This document shows positions 37,524 to 46,212 of a DNA stretch of 64,000 nucleotides, in pieces. The translations under genes and the position numbers were made by a program. Numbering within the stretch: the stretch's first letter is position 1; each line of letters begins with the position of its first letter. This DNA comes from Candidatus Parcubacteria bacterium (GTDB taxonomy: Bacteria > Patescibacteria > ABY1 > BM507 > UBA12075). A model generated the notes under the pieces. It saw only the letters and a program-made list of their open reading frames with translations. It had not been told where the DNA came from and searched no databases. The stretch spans positions 1-64,000 of the forward strand of contig PKTK01000013.1 in NCBI GenBank assembly GCA_002869165.1. The letters run 5' to 3'.

Positions 37524-37850
37524 ATGAGTAAATTCACATGCAAAATTCGTACCACAAACAATAGGCCACTACTAAGAAAGGAAAGGTATCAAATCACGGA
37601 ATTATTAAACAATCAATTTCGTACAGCTGCCGTGACAATTGAAGACTTTTCCATAAAAACGAACAAAACGCTCTTTAAGAGAAAAATAAAAGGAGTAACT
37701 CTTATACTTGAATTTAGAGTATCTTATAAGTCATCAATAAATCTTGATATTAAATTAAATCAATTACTTGAAAGCCTTAATTCTCTCTTGTCTGAAAAAT
37801 ATAATTTTGTTTATCCTGAAATAATTTGGGGCAAAACATATGTTATATAA
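37524..37850 (+). CDS. Hypothetical protein, 108 aa, SD-bearing
   Basis: AAGGAG at 37510-37515 selects ATG 37524. A small basic protein with alternating beta/alpha pattern (KFTCKIRTTNNRPLLRKERYQITELL...GVTLILEFRVSYK...LLESLNSLLSEKY). The convergent 110-aa protein next door has a similar size and order (C-I-R near the start, central strands ending IxxKCRD), so they may be distant paralogues. Terminator GGATATCC/GGGTATCC plus T-run at about 37871-37895. Confidence 0.65.
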   Translation: MSKFTCKIRTTNNRPLLRKERYQITELLNNQFRTAAVTIEDFSIKTNKTLFKRKIKGVTLILEFRVSYKSSINLDIKLNQLLESLNSLLSEKYNFVYPEIIWGKTYVI

Positions 37851-37950
37851 ATTTTTTGATTTTTGGATATCCATAACATGGGTATCCTTTTTTATTTTCA
37901 CAAAAAATATAATAAAAACCGACTAACTAAATACGTTAATCGGCTATAAA

Positions 37951-38283
37951 CTAATCAATTTTTGAATGCATATTTTTACAATTGCACCAATATTCTACAA
38001 CTTTAAATCCTTCTAATACCTTGATCATTTCATGGATTGTTTTTTTTATTGCAAGTTTTTTATGTACTGCATCTACTTCATCTCTACATTTTATTGAAAT
38101 ATAAAAAAATATATTCAAATATATATATTTCTTCAATAAAAAATTTCTCTTTTCACCAAGTCTAAAATAAATAGGTCTAATATCAAATTTATTTATCTCT
38201 TCCACTATCTCCTCTTTGTCTTTATCAGAAAGTCTGCCCGATTTCTTAAGACGTATGCACGCTCTAAAGATATACTTTTGCAT
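37951..38283 (-). CDS. Hypothetical protein, 110 aa, SD-bearing
   Basis: AAGGAGG precedes ATG 38283. The basic protein (RACIRLKKSGRLSDKDKEEIVEEINKF...FFYISIKCRDEVDAVHKKL) ends in a Cys-rich stretch VVEYWCNCKNMHS. Its terminator CCGATTAAC/GTTAGTCGG plus T-run lies just downstream (37919-37945). It faces the 108-aa gene and may be related to it. Unknown function. Confidence 0.65.
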   Translation of the reverse strand: MQKYIFRACIRLKKSGRLSDKDKEEIVEEINKFDIRPIYFRLGEKRNFLLKKYIYLNIFFYISIKCRDEVDAVHKKLAIKKTIHEMIKVLEGFKVVEYWCNCKNMHSKID

Positions 38284-38394
38284 TTATAATTCCTCCTTAT
38301 TTTATTATGAACAATAAAATAATATAACACTTTAAAATGCCCTTGTCAAGATTTTTTAGGCTCTTATTTTATTGACAAAAAAATTGACAAATTA

Positions 38395-38423
38395 TTGACA
38401 AAATATTAAAAATATGGTAGAAT
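38395..38423 (+). promoter_or_regulatory. Promoter of the four-gene envelope locus
   Basis: TTGACA (38395-38400), 17-bp spacer, TAGAAT (38418-38423). Two more TTGACA copies stand just upstream (38372-38377, 38384-38389). The leader of about 170 nt before the first gene contains a TTACCTCCC stretch that could pair with the GGAGG site. Confidence 0.65.
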
Positions 38424-38598
38424 TCTATGTTATAAAGGTAAAATATAGTTATTTGTCACTATTTGGGCTGATTTTATTAAAAATTTGCTAATAATAGGGA
38501 TAAATTAGTCAATTTACCTCCCTAGAGTACCTTGAAAACTAAATAAAGAAATCGAAAAAAATATTGAAAATCAAGAAAATACCGAAATGGAGGAAAAA

Positions 38599-40722
38599 AT
38601 GACTAATACTACACAAAACACTGGACAGCAACCCAGTCCTGGAAACAGGAAAAAGAAGCAAGCGGCTAAAAAAGATGTTATTCATATTACTTTGGCTGAT
38701 GCCGAAAAAATGAATAATACTTTGAAGCTTAAATTCCGGGTAATTCTGGATGGAAAAGATGGTAAACCTCTTTGCATAACTCCTTTTAGGATTTTTTACA
38801 AAGAAGAAACCTTTGAAGGCAGAAGTGACGAGAACGGCACCTGTCTCCTTGAAAAGGAGGTGGAATATGTCGAAGGCATGAACTCGATTGAGGTCACTGC
38901 TGTAATTCTCGGAACCAATGCAAAAACCTTCAAAAAATTTCCAATTCCGAAACCTGCTCCGAAACCGGCAATGCCTGATTCAATGCAAATTGATCTGGTT
39001 GATTCTGAGCTCAGAGATGATAAATACTTTCTGAAATTTCAGGTTAACTTGGGTGGAAAAAGTCCTGAGGCAAAATGCAAAAAGGATATTAAAATTTTCT
39101 ACAAAGGCAAAAGCCTGTTTCGTGGTAAAAGTGATGAGAACGGCGATAAAATCTTTGACAGAGAAATTGACTATGTTAAAGATATGGACAAAATCAAAGT
39201 CACTGGCATTGTAATTGGTACAAATGTCAAAAGGAACGAGAGTTTTCCATTGCCGACTCCAAAAAAGGAAGAACAGCCAAATTCAATAGACATTGAATTG
39301 GTTAAATCAAGTCATCAAGATGGCAGATATCATCTGAGATTTCAAGTTACGATGATTGGTAAAAATCTTGAAGCTATTAGCAATAAATCTTTTGAGATTT
39401 TTTGCAAGGGCGAAAACTTTCATCAAGGCGAAAGTAATGAAAAAGGTCTCTGCGTATTTAACAAAGAGGTTGATTTCATCGAAGGCGAAGAAAACATCGA
39501 GCTTACCGGGGTCATCATTGAAACCGGTGCCAAAAGAACGAAGAAGTTTTCCTTGCCAATGCCGAAATTAAAAAAATTCACTCCCCCCAAGATCATCTCA
39601 GCTGTTCCAGGAAGTCCTAAATTTAGCTGGGAAAAAGAAATGGAGATTCCAATTATTGTTAAATTGGATGGTAAAAACTACAAACCAGAAGATTTTGAAG
39701 TTCGGTTTGAGGATTCTTCTCATAAACTTCTTGATTTTAAAGAAGCAAATGTAGAAGGCCTCATTCAGTGCATCCTGACCATTCCGTTTGACGATGTCTT
39801 GAATATTGCCAGATATAAAAACGGCAAGAAAAAGATTATCGTTGAGCTTGCAGCCAAATCAGGTGAAGGAGAAAAAGCCAAAGTTGAGAAATCGCAAAAA
39901 GAAATTGAACTAGACATCTCTCTTCCGGCTGGTAGTCCTCAAATGGGCTTAATTACATTCTTCATTCGAAGGTGGAAGCATTCCATTGATTTTGCAAAAG
40001 TAACTGCTTATTTAATTGCCATGCATCTTTTTGTCATGTTTGCTGGCTATGGCTTTATGAACTTTATGATTGCTATCGTTGGTTTAACTTCCATTGTATT
40101 TTGGTGGAACAAACACAAGAGTATATTTCGAACTATACTTGCTACATTTATTTTTTGTATTGGACTTTTGGCATGTCTTGTTGATCCAAGCACATTTTCA
40201 AAACCAATGCTTGATGGATTTGCTATGGCATATGTGATCGGCATTCCCGTTTACTTTGTTGAAGAAATATTTCGCAAACCCGATGGAAATGCATATAAAA
40301 ATCTGTATCCTTGGTGGGCAATTATTGGCGCTATGATAGCTATGGCTTATTTCTCTGCCAATGTTCTGGCTTCTGTTATTTTCATTTTCAAAGGAAGTCC
40401 TGATCCACTCGCACTTAATTCTGTTTTGAGCACAAATTTTGCTGACAATCTTCCACTCATAAACCACTTACCTTATAATTTCAAAAATGCTATCAATAAT
40501 GCATCCGATGATATTTTCTGGATAGTCAGATTGACATTTATGTGTATCGCTCTTTTATTTGTTGGTGGTACTGGTGAGGTATTTGACTGGATTAAAGCTA
40601 AGAAAATCAAACTTGAAGCAGCAAGTGTTGGCGGAGCTGGCGGAGGACTTTATCTTCTTGCTAGTATCTGGGATACAATAAAAGATTTTGTTCCGCGCTT
40701 TTTTAGGCGGACTAAAAAATAG
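38599..40722 (+). CDS. Large membrane protein with three tandem Ig-like repeats (envelope locus gene 1)
   Basis: GGAGG 5 nt upstream selects ATG 38599. The 707 residues comprise a Lys-rich start and three repeats of about 95-100 residues (e.g. LKLKFRVILDGKDGKPL...IFYKEETFEGRSDENGTCLLEKEVEYVEGMNSIEVTAVILGTNAK), each of which keeps the pattern SDENG...V-Y/F-V/I-E-G. A fourth beta-rich domain (about 325-430) and about six membrane helices (about 440-690) follow, then a basic tail. First of four genes read in one direction; probably an envelope or surface complex. No family recognised. Confidence 0.75.
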   Translation: MTNTTQNTGQQPSPGNRKKKQAAKKDVIHITLADAEKMNNTLKLKFRVILDGKDGKPLCITPFRIFYKEETFEGRSDENGTCLLEKEVEYVEGMNSIEVTAVILGTNAKTFKKFPIPKPAPKPAMPDSMQIDLVDSELRDDKYFLKFQVNLGGKSPEAKCKKDIKIFYKGKSLFRGKSDENGDKIFDREIDYVKDMDKIKVTGIVIGTNVKRNESFPLPTPKKEEQPNSIDIELVKSSHQDGRYHLRFQVTMIGKNLEAISNKSFEIFCKGENFHQGESNEKGLCVFNKEVDFIEGEENIELTGVIIETGAKRTKKFSLPMPKLKKFTPPKIISAVPGSPKFSWEKEMEIPIIVKLDGKNYKPEDFEVRFEDSSHKLLDFKEANVEGLIQCILTIPFDDVLNIARYKNGKKKIIVELAAKSGEGEKAKVEKSQKEIELDISLPAGSPQMGLITFFIRRWKHSIDFAKVTAYLIAMHLFVMFAGYGFMNFMIAIVGLTSIVFWWNKHKSIFRTILATFIFCIGLLACLVDPSTFSKPMLDGFAMAYVIGIPVYFVEEIFRKPDGNAYKNLYPWWAIIGAMIAMAYFSANVLASVIFIFKGSPDPLALNSVLSTNFADNLPLINHLPYNFKNAINNASDDIFWIVRLTFMCIALLFVGGTGEVFDWIKAKKIKLEAASVGGAGGGLYLLASIWDTIKDFVPRFFRRTKK

Positions 40723-40731
40723 GAGTGTATC

Positions 40732-41586
40732 ATGAAAAAGCTATATTGGATTCTTCCTGTATTGATTGTTGTGAGTTGTATGGTCTTCGCAATCATTTAC
40801 AGATTATCTGTAGATGAATTTTCGTCGATCAGTTTCAACAACTTCCCTTCAAAACTGAAAAGTTCTAAAAAAACTGTAACAATAGAGCTTGAAATAGCCG
40901 AACTGCTTGAGAGCGCTAGATTTTCTAGAAGCACACTCAAAATTGAGAAAAGCGGCTGGATTACCATTGGGGTCATTAATGGCCTTGTTGGCGCTCTTGA
41001 TCCTCAGGCTAGGATTTCAAACCCAATGAGTTATCTACTGTTTGAAATTCCAGGCAAAAAAGGAAAATATCGGTCAAGTGAATTGATCGAAACACCTGTT
41101 GAACCAGGATTACTCAAAATATCTTTTAACAAACAATATTTTGAAAATTCCATTTATTCTATTGTCGTAGAAGACAATAAATATAAGTATGGAAAAATAA
41201 CGCTTGGTATCAACTATAACGATATCACTAGTAACCTTGGCTCAAATCCAGAGAAATTTGTAGTTGAGGAAGGTTCTACTGATATTAAAACTGCTAATAA
41301 TTCAAATAAGTATATCAAAAGAACCAAGGATTTTCTTAATGTCGGCGCTAGACTCAAAGAAAGTATTAAAGAAAGCAATGAAGCAGCTAAAAAAATAGCG
41401 GAAGAAGAAATGAAAAGTCCGAAACTAGAGACAGTTGCTTCAGCTAGAAAATTTGCAGGCGAGCATGTTAAAGTCTACGAAGACACTAGAGAAAAATTCC
41501 AAAACTCTATCACCGACTGGGGAAAGAGAAGACTGAATGATCTCGGATTTGAAATACCAGAAGAAAAAAGCACGACTTCCAAATAA
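40732..41586 (+). CDS. Membrane-anchored protein with beta domain and coiled coil (envelope locus gene 2)
   Basis: AGGAG overlaps the previous gene's stop, 9 nt between genes. Signal-anchor helix (about 4-22), a beta-rich extracytoplasmic domain (KTVTIELEIAELLESARFSR..., GITIGVINGLV-like), then an alpha-helical Glu/Lys-rich tail (about 195-275) predicted as coiled coil. Probably a partner of the large repeat protein before it. Family unknown. Confidence 0.7.
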   Translation: MKKLYWILPVLIVVSCMVFAIIYRLSVDEFSSISFNNFPSKLKSSKKTVTIELEIAELLESARFSRSTLKIEKSGWITIGVINGLVGALDPQARISNPMSYLLFEIPGKKGKYRSSELIETPVEPGLLKISFNKQYFENSIYSIVVEDNKYKYGKITLGINYNDITSNLGSNPEKFVVEEGSTDIKTANNSNKYIKRTKDFLNVGARLKESIKESNEAAKKIAEEEMKSPKLETVASARKFAGEHVKVYEDTREKFQNSITDWGKRRLNDLGFEIPEEKSTTSK

Positions 41587-41597
41587 AGGAGGCTATT

Positions 41598-43025
41598 ATG
41601 TACGCACTTGGAATTGTTGCAACAATCATAACCGCTCTTGTTCTCCTTTACAAATATGGAAAAAGTAAAGATTACAAAGAGCTGATTCAAGCAGGTGGGT
41701 TGCTTACTCTGGCAATACTGCTTTTCCCAAATATGATTAAATTTGCGAATGCGCTTATTGCCGATTCAAAAGTGATAGACCCGATTATGCCAAACATTAT
41801 TCTTCATTTCTGTTTTGTTTTTCCGACCACAGTCATTTATATCTACCTGAAGAAAAAAGCCCCGACCGGCCCTGTAAATCTTATGGCAGATATTCTGTAC
41901 TGGCCAACCCTGGTAAGCATCGTAGGATACTACGTGCTTGGGTACGGAAATACGAACACAAATCTCTGGATTATTAACTTGATTGTTCTGACCATTGCAG
42001 TTGTAATGCTTGTCAGAGTGTCAAAAACCTGGGATGAAAAAGGGAGAGTTCAGTATGGAGTTGCTGTAACTTACTTACTGAATATAGGGATAACCTCGAT
42101 AATAATGTATTTACTTGGTTATCGTCGTGGATTTATCCTGATTGAATCTACTCACTTTCTGATTGCTGTTCTTGTTTTGCAAGTCATTTTTTTCTGGCTA
42201 AGCTACGGAATTGACCCGCAAGAACAAAATATGAAAAAAAGAGCATCCTACTGGATATGTAAAGTCTGGATGATCGGTTCTATGATTGTTCTTGTAGCAA
42301 TTATCATACCCATGGTAAAAGGTGATGTAACCAAAGAAGACATGATTCTCGCGGGAAACATCAACCTTGGTGAAGCCTCAATACTTCAGGTGAAAGTCGA
42401 TGCAGAAATGGAAAAATGCAAAGACATCAACAAGAAGATTGTCGAGGCTAGAAAGAATAAGGATGCTATAAAGATCGAAGAACTTATAAACAATTCAAAG
42501 GCTTGTTACGCCAATATTGAAAAAATCAAGAACGAGCAGAAAGACGTAACAAGCAATGAAGAGGAGGAGGAAAAAGGAAAAGAGGTTGCAAAAGAAGAGG
42601 GAGAAGAGAAAAAGGAAGAGGAGAAAAAGAAAGAAGTGGTGGGAGTCGATGTCCTTGATATGGTCATAAATTCACTCATCGACACCAAAGAAGGTGTCAA
42701 AAACAAGACGAGTGAATATTGGAATAAGTGGAGAGGTGAGGAAAACAAAAAAGCTTCTTCATCATCCAATAATAACGTCTACACCTTCACCGGAATAGGG
42801 TTTTCTGGTGGAAAATACAACAACGGAGGTATTGAAACTCTTGTCTATAGAGAAGATTTTTTTCCAGGAGATACTATTATTTTCTCTGGTAAGCACGTTG
42901 AGGTTTATGTTGGTGGAAAATACCGAAAAAGAAACAAAATGCAAATAAATAACGTTGGCGACAAAAAAGACTATTTGTATGTAAGGGCGCCGAAGGGGGA
43001 AAAGTTTACATTAACATTACTATAA
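41598..43025 (+). CDS. Polytopic membrane protein with shared C-terminal module (envelope locus gene 3)
   Basis: AAAGGAGG before ATG 41598. About seven helices in residues 1-240, then a helical stretch (MEKCKDINKKIVEARKNK) and a Glu/Lys-rich low-complexity linker. The C-terminal 76-residue beta-type module starts TFTGIGFSGGKYNNGG and ends YVRAPKGEKFTL. The same module closes the next protein, and the DNA coding for it is nearly identical in both. A terminator (AGGGAATTAC/GTAATTCCCT plus T-run, 43033-43061) follows. Confidence 0.72.
   Translation: MYALGIVATIITALVLLYKYGKSKDYKELIQAGGLLTLAILLFPNMIKFANALIADSKVIDPIMPNIILHFCFVFPTTVIYIYLKKKAPTGPVNLMADILYWPTLVSIVGYYVLGYGNTNTNLWIINLIVLTIAVVMLVRVSKTWDEKGRVQYGVAVTYLLNIGITSIIMYLLGYRRGFILIESTHFLIAVLVLQVIFFWLSYGIDPQEQNMKKRASYWICKVWMIGSMIVLVAIIIPMVKGDVTKEDMILAGNINLGEASILQVKVDAEMEKCKDINKKIVEARKNKDAIKIEELINNSKACYANIEKIKNEQKDVTSNEEEEEKGKEVAKEEGEEKKEEEKKKEVVGVDVLDMVINSLIDTKEGVKNKTSEYWNKWRGEENKKASSSSNNNVYTFTGIGFSGGKYNNGGIETLVYREDFFPGDTIIFSGKHVEVYVGGKYRKRNKMQINNVGDKKDYLYVRAPKGEKFTLTLL
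42783..43014 (+). repeat. 232-bp coding repeat, copy 1 (C-terminal module)
   Basis: Matches 43942-44173 with only about three base differences, all in the first third; the last 170 bp or so are identical. A recent duplication or gene conversion between two neighbouring genes. Confidence 0.9.
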
Positions 43026-43030
43026 TTTTA

Positions 43031-43061
43031 TTAGGGAATTACTTTTAAGTAATTCCCTTTT
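43031..43061 (+). terminator. Intrinsic terminator between envelope genes 3 and 4
   Basis: AGGGAATTAC/GTAATTCCCT hairpin and a T7 run. A promoter-like TTGATT-16-TAAAAT (about 43071-43098) follows, so gene 4 probably has its own transcript. Confidence 0.75.
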
Positions 43062-43155
43062 TTTCATGCTTGATTTTTTTAAAAAAATATGCTAAAATAG
43101 CATAAATATAAATAGGCCTTTAAAAATACACAAAATACTATATCCGGAGGATATC

Positions 43156-44187
43156 ATGAAAAAAATAACTATTTTTACCGTACTTATCGTGAGCTTCATG
43201 ATCAGCGCTAGTGCTGAAGCTGGTTTTTTTACAGACAGAAAGCTCGACAAAGCTGAAAAGCTTATCGAACAAAACTTCACCAATGAAGCCAGGGCTATCA
43301 TCATGGAAACAATCACAGACAATCCAGATGACCCTGATGTTTACTTTCGCACTGGAATGCTCTTCCTGAAAATGAAAGAACACGACAGCATGATGAAGAG
43401 CTTCAATGCCGTTGACAATCTGGGTTCAAAAAAACAAAAACAAGAAATAGCTGTGGTCCTGTCTAATCTTGCCTTCTTGAGACTTGAAGAAGCCAAAGGT
43501 AGAACCGCCCAGGAGTATTTCGAAGCAGCTTTCCGTTTTGACCCGAGCATAAAAGATAGCACAGTCAATGAAATAATGACTATCGGCAAAGACTATGTCT
43601 CAGGGGCAATAAAAGGAATTGAAGTAAACAAAAGCATCGAAAAATCCTTTGCCTACTTCTATATGGCCTCATATCTTGATAAAGGCCAAGAAAAAAATAT
43701 CGGCGAAATCTATCTAAACAATTTCAATGAAAGTGGTTATACTAAATTTGCTCTTGGAGCAATTGACTTTGATCCGAGTCTTAAAAATGAAATAGTAGAT
43801 GCTGTAACCAAACTTGCTAAGGATGAAACCATATCAAAAGATGGCCGCAAGAAGGTAAAAACTTTTCTAGAAAATTTGATTGGGAAAGATGAATTCTTAA
43901 AAATTTTTCCTTATGGTGAAAAAGACCTTCTTCTAAAAAAAACCTTCACTGGAATAGGATTTTCTGGTGGAAAATACAACAACGGAGGTATTGAAACTCT
44001 TCTCTATAGAGAAGATTTTTTTCCAGGAGATACTATTATTTTCTCTGGTAAGCACGTTGAGGTTTATGTTGGTGGAAAATACCGAAAAAGAAACAAAATG
44101 CAAATAAATAACGTTGGCGACAAAAAAGACTATTTGTATGTAAGGGCGCCGAAGGGGGAAAAGTTTACATTAAGTGTTGTAAAATAA
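43156..44187 (+). CDS. Secreted TPR-like protein with shared C-terminal module (envelope locus gene 4)
   Basis: CCGGAGG before the ATG. Signal peptide (about 1-22, ending SASAEAG), helical repeats of TPR type (about 30-130, DNPDDPDVYFRTGMLFLKMKEHDSMMKSFNAV), more helices, then at about 265-343 the same TFTGIGFSGGKYNNGG module as gene 3. Soluble outside the membrane or lipid-free. The module may be an anchoring, assembly or sorting domain. Unknown family. Terminator AAAAGGAGAAA/TTTCTCCTTTT at 44192-44221. Confidence 0.75.
   Translation: MKKITIFTVLIVSFMISASAEAGFFTDRKLDKAEKLIEQNFTNEARAIIMETITDNPDDPDVYFRTGMLFLKMKEHDSMMKSFNAVDNLGSKKQKQEIAVVLSNLAFLRLEEAKGRTAQEYFEAAFRFDPSIKDSTVNEIMTIGKDYVSGAIKGIEVNKSIEKSFAYFYMASYLDKGQEKNIGEIYLNNFNESGYTKFALGAIDFDPSLKNEIVDAVTKLAKDETISKDGRKKVKTFLENLIGKDEFLKIFPYGEKDLLLKKTFTGIGFSGGKYNNGGIETLLYREDFFPGDTIIFSGKHVEVYVGGKYRKRNKMQINNVGDKKDYLYVRAPKGEKFTLSVVK
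43942..44173 (+). repeat. 232-bp coding repeat, copy 2 (C-terminal module)
   Basis: Second copy of the module-encoding repeat of 42783-43014; the two genes diverge completely outside it. Confidence 0.9.
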
Positions 44188-44243
44188 TAATCCAAAAGGA
44201 GAAAAACTTTCTCCTTTTTTTATTTTTATGATATAATAAAAAC

Positions 44244-44609
44244 ATGAAAAAATTATTACTACTATTTTTAATTTTTAGCTTTTTCGTGCTTTATTTTAAT
44301 GTAGAAAATTTATTTGCAGAAGGATTTGATAATGAACCACCTGTCGAACTAAGCAATCCCATTGGTACCGAAAATCCTAATATTATTATTGGTAGGATTA
44401 TTAATGCTATTTTGGGAGTGGTTGGCTCTTTGGCTTTGCTTATGTTTATCTATGGTGGATTGACCTGGATGCTGGCTGCGGGAAATAATGAACGAGTGCA
44501 AAAAGGAAAAGATATACTCATCTGGGCTACGATTGGTATGGTTGTAATATTCTCATCATACGCTGTAATCAAATTCATCTTCGAAGGACTAGGGGTATCA
44601 GGAACATAA
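44244..44609 (+). CDS. TrbC/VirB2-like pilin-type membrane protein, 121 aa
   Basis: Signal peptide (about 1-25), then two helices (IIIGRIINAILGVVGSLALLMFIYGGLTWMLAAGN and GKDILIWATIGMVVIFSSYAVI), the pattern of T4SS pilin-like proteins common in CPR genomes. Leaderless start: TATAAT (44232-44237) 6 nt before ATG 44244. It matches the protein at 48443 and the N-terminus of the 852-aa protein at 13821. Confidence 0.82.
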   Translation: MKKLLLLFLIFSFFVLYFNVENLFAEGFDNEPPVELSNPIGTENPNIIIGRIINAILGVVGSLALLMFIYGGLTWMLAAGNNERVQKGKDILIWATIGMVVIFSSYAVIKFIFEGLGVSGT

Positions 44610-45020
44610 AATCACGTATCACATAACACACAGCACATATCACAAAACAGACCCTTGGTCTGTTTTTTTGCTCTTCTGAAAACTAGTTTTCCTTTTTGGA
44701 AAAAGAGGTTAGTATTAATAGGTGATTATTCACCCCTCTCGTATTTAAGTTTGCATATGGGAATGAAGGTAAATTATTCACGAGATTCCCTTCCCTCGCT
44801 TCGCTCGCCGGGAATGACAAACAAAAAAAAGAAGTAATGAGCTTCTTTTTTATTATGTAATGCTATTTACAGTTTTAAACCCCTCCCCCTACACTTCGTT
44901 CGGGTACTCCCCTTTAAAAAGGGGAGAATTATGTGATACCTGCTCGTTCGGGTACTCCCCTTTGAAAAGGGGAGAATTATATGATACCTGCCCGAAATGA
45001 AATTTATTCAGGTGGGTATA
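44610..45020. repeat. Repeat-rich intergenic region
   Basis: Inverted TATGTG-type tract (44608-44645), hairpin AACAGACC/GGTCTGTT with T-run (44646-44668), half of a GTCATTCC element (about 44781-44820), and AATTCTCCCC-family repeats including a 48-bp near-exact tandem duplication (about 44895-44992, CGTTCGGGTACTCCCCTTT). No gene seen. Confidence 0.65.
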
Positions 45021-45878
45021 TTATGTGATTAAGGCTGCTCCGATTGCTCCTGCTCTAAGTCCTAGTTTTGATTTGAGGACTTTTATTTTTTTCCGCGCAT
45101 CTCGACTTGCAATATGATCTTTCATAGTCTTTTTGGCTCGAGAGAGAAATAATTCATCAGACTCTGATACTCCGCCTCCGAGAATAATCATCTCGGGGTC
45201 GATCAGATTGATGATATTGGCCATGGCCATTCCTAAAAATTCTCCTACTTCCTCAAAAGTTTTCTCAGCTAGAACATCGCCACGAAAAGCCTCCTCAGCC
45301 ACTGAAGCTGGATTGTTCTTGGTAAGTTTGTGATAAGCATCTTCCAAGCCAATATTTTCAGAAAAATCTATCAACATACTACCAGGCTCTCCTCCTCCTC
45401 CATTAGCTCCCTCATATATATTCTCTCCCAACCACCAAGCACCACCAATACCTGTACCAATGGTTATACCATAAACATTTGTGTGCCCTTTGCCAGCCCC
45501 GAGCATCATTTCCGCTCTAAGAAAACAATTAACATCATTGTCCATCACTACTTCTATGCCCATCATCTCTTCTAATTTACCAGCAATATCGACATTCTCA
45601 ATTATCCTTAAGTTTGGTGCATTCAAAGCTACTCTCCCTTTAGCGTCCAAAACCGAAGGCACTCCCATACCTATCAAGTCTACTTTTCTTTTTTTGTCCT
45701 TGGCTTTTTCAAGTAAAGGCTCAACTAGTGCCTTGAGCATGGTCATAAAAGCGTCCAGAGTGTCTCTGGGGGTTGCCAACATATAGTCATAAATAATTTT
45801 ATTGCCATCAAAAAGCACAGCACTCATCTTGGTACCACCCACATCTATTCCTATTTTATAATTTTTACTTTTTGGCAT
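45021..45878 (-). CDS. ROK-family sugar kinase (glucokinase-like)
   Basis: Sugar kinase fold: phosphate-1 KIGIDVGGTKMSAVLF, catalytic VMDNDVNCFLRAEMMLGAGKG (DND), phosphate-2 TIGTGIGGAWWLG, C-terminal PEMIILGGGVSES. The family's zinc motif is absent: the E-x-G-H and CxCGxxGC residues are replaced (GGGGEPGSM then no Cys cluster). Length 285 aa. Possibly a glucokinase or N-acyl-hexosamine kinase; substrate uncertain. Confidence 0.88.
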   Translation of the reverse strand: MPKSKNYKIGIDVGGTKMSAVLFDGNKIIYDYMLATPRDTLDAFMTMLKALVEPLLEKAKDKKRKVDLIGMGVPSVLDAKGRVALNAPNLRIIENVDIAGKLEEMMGIEVVMDNDVNCFLRAEMMLGAGKGHTNVYGITIGTGIGGAWWLGENIYEGANGGGGEPGSMLIDFSENIGLEDAYHKLTKNNPASVAEEAFRGDVLAEKTFEEVGEFLGMAMANIINLIDPEMIILGGGVSESDELFLSRAKKTMKDHIASRDARKKIKVLKSKLGLRAGAIGAALIT

Positions 45879-45904
45879 GTATTTTAAATTTTGGATTACG
45901 CTAT

Positions 45905-46212
45905 CCTTGTCATTTCGTAGCGAAGCGGAGAAATCCCTTCGCCATCAAAATATTTATGTACAAGGGGTCTCTTCAGTTGCTTTCACTCCTTACGAGATGA
46001 CAAGAAATGTTTTCCTTTTTTGTCATTCCTGTCTACCCCGTCTTCTTGCGGAGCGAAGCTAGGAATGATATGAAAAAATATATTTTAATATTTTAAAACG
46101 TTCGTATCGGAGACCTCCGAGATCCCCGGGACCTCTGAGGTCTATGGCACGTCTTTTTTAAGCTCACCCCAACCCTCTCCTTGGTAAAGAGGGGGGGATA
46201 ATGAATATATAC
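45905..46212. repeat. Composite of decayed repeats between kinase and acyltransferase genes
   Basis: Holds a TTGTCATTTCGTAGCGAAGCGG type repeat with inverted GAGATGACAAG, a second GTCATTCC...GGAATGA pair (to about 46068), an ACCTCCGAGATC/GGGACCTCTGAGGT palindromic block (46107-46145), and a CACCCCAACCCTCTCC remnant (46164-46200). No gene. Confidence 0.55.

Noticed and set aside
38372..38400. CRISPR-like or tandem repeat (three TTGACA copies)
   Set aside because: Units are too short and irregular; no repeat-spacer array exists anywhere in the window.
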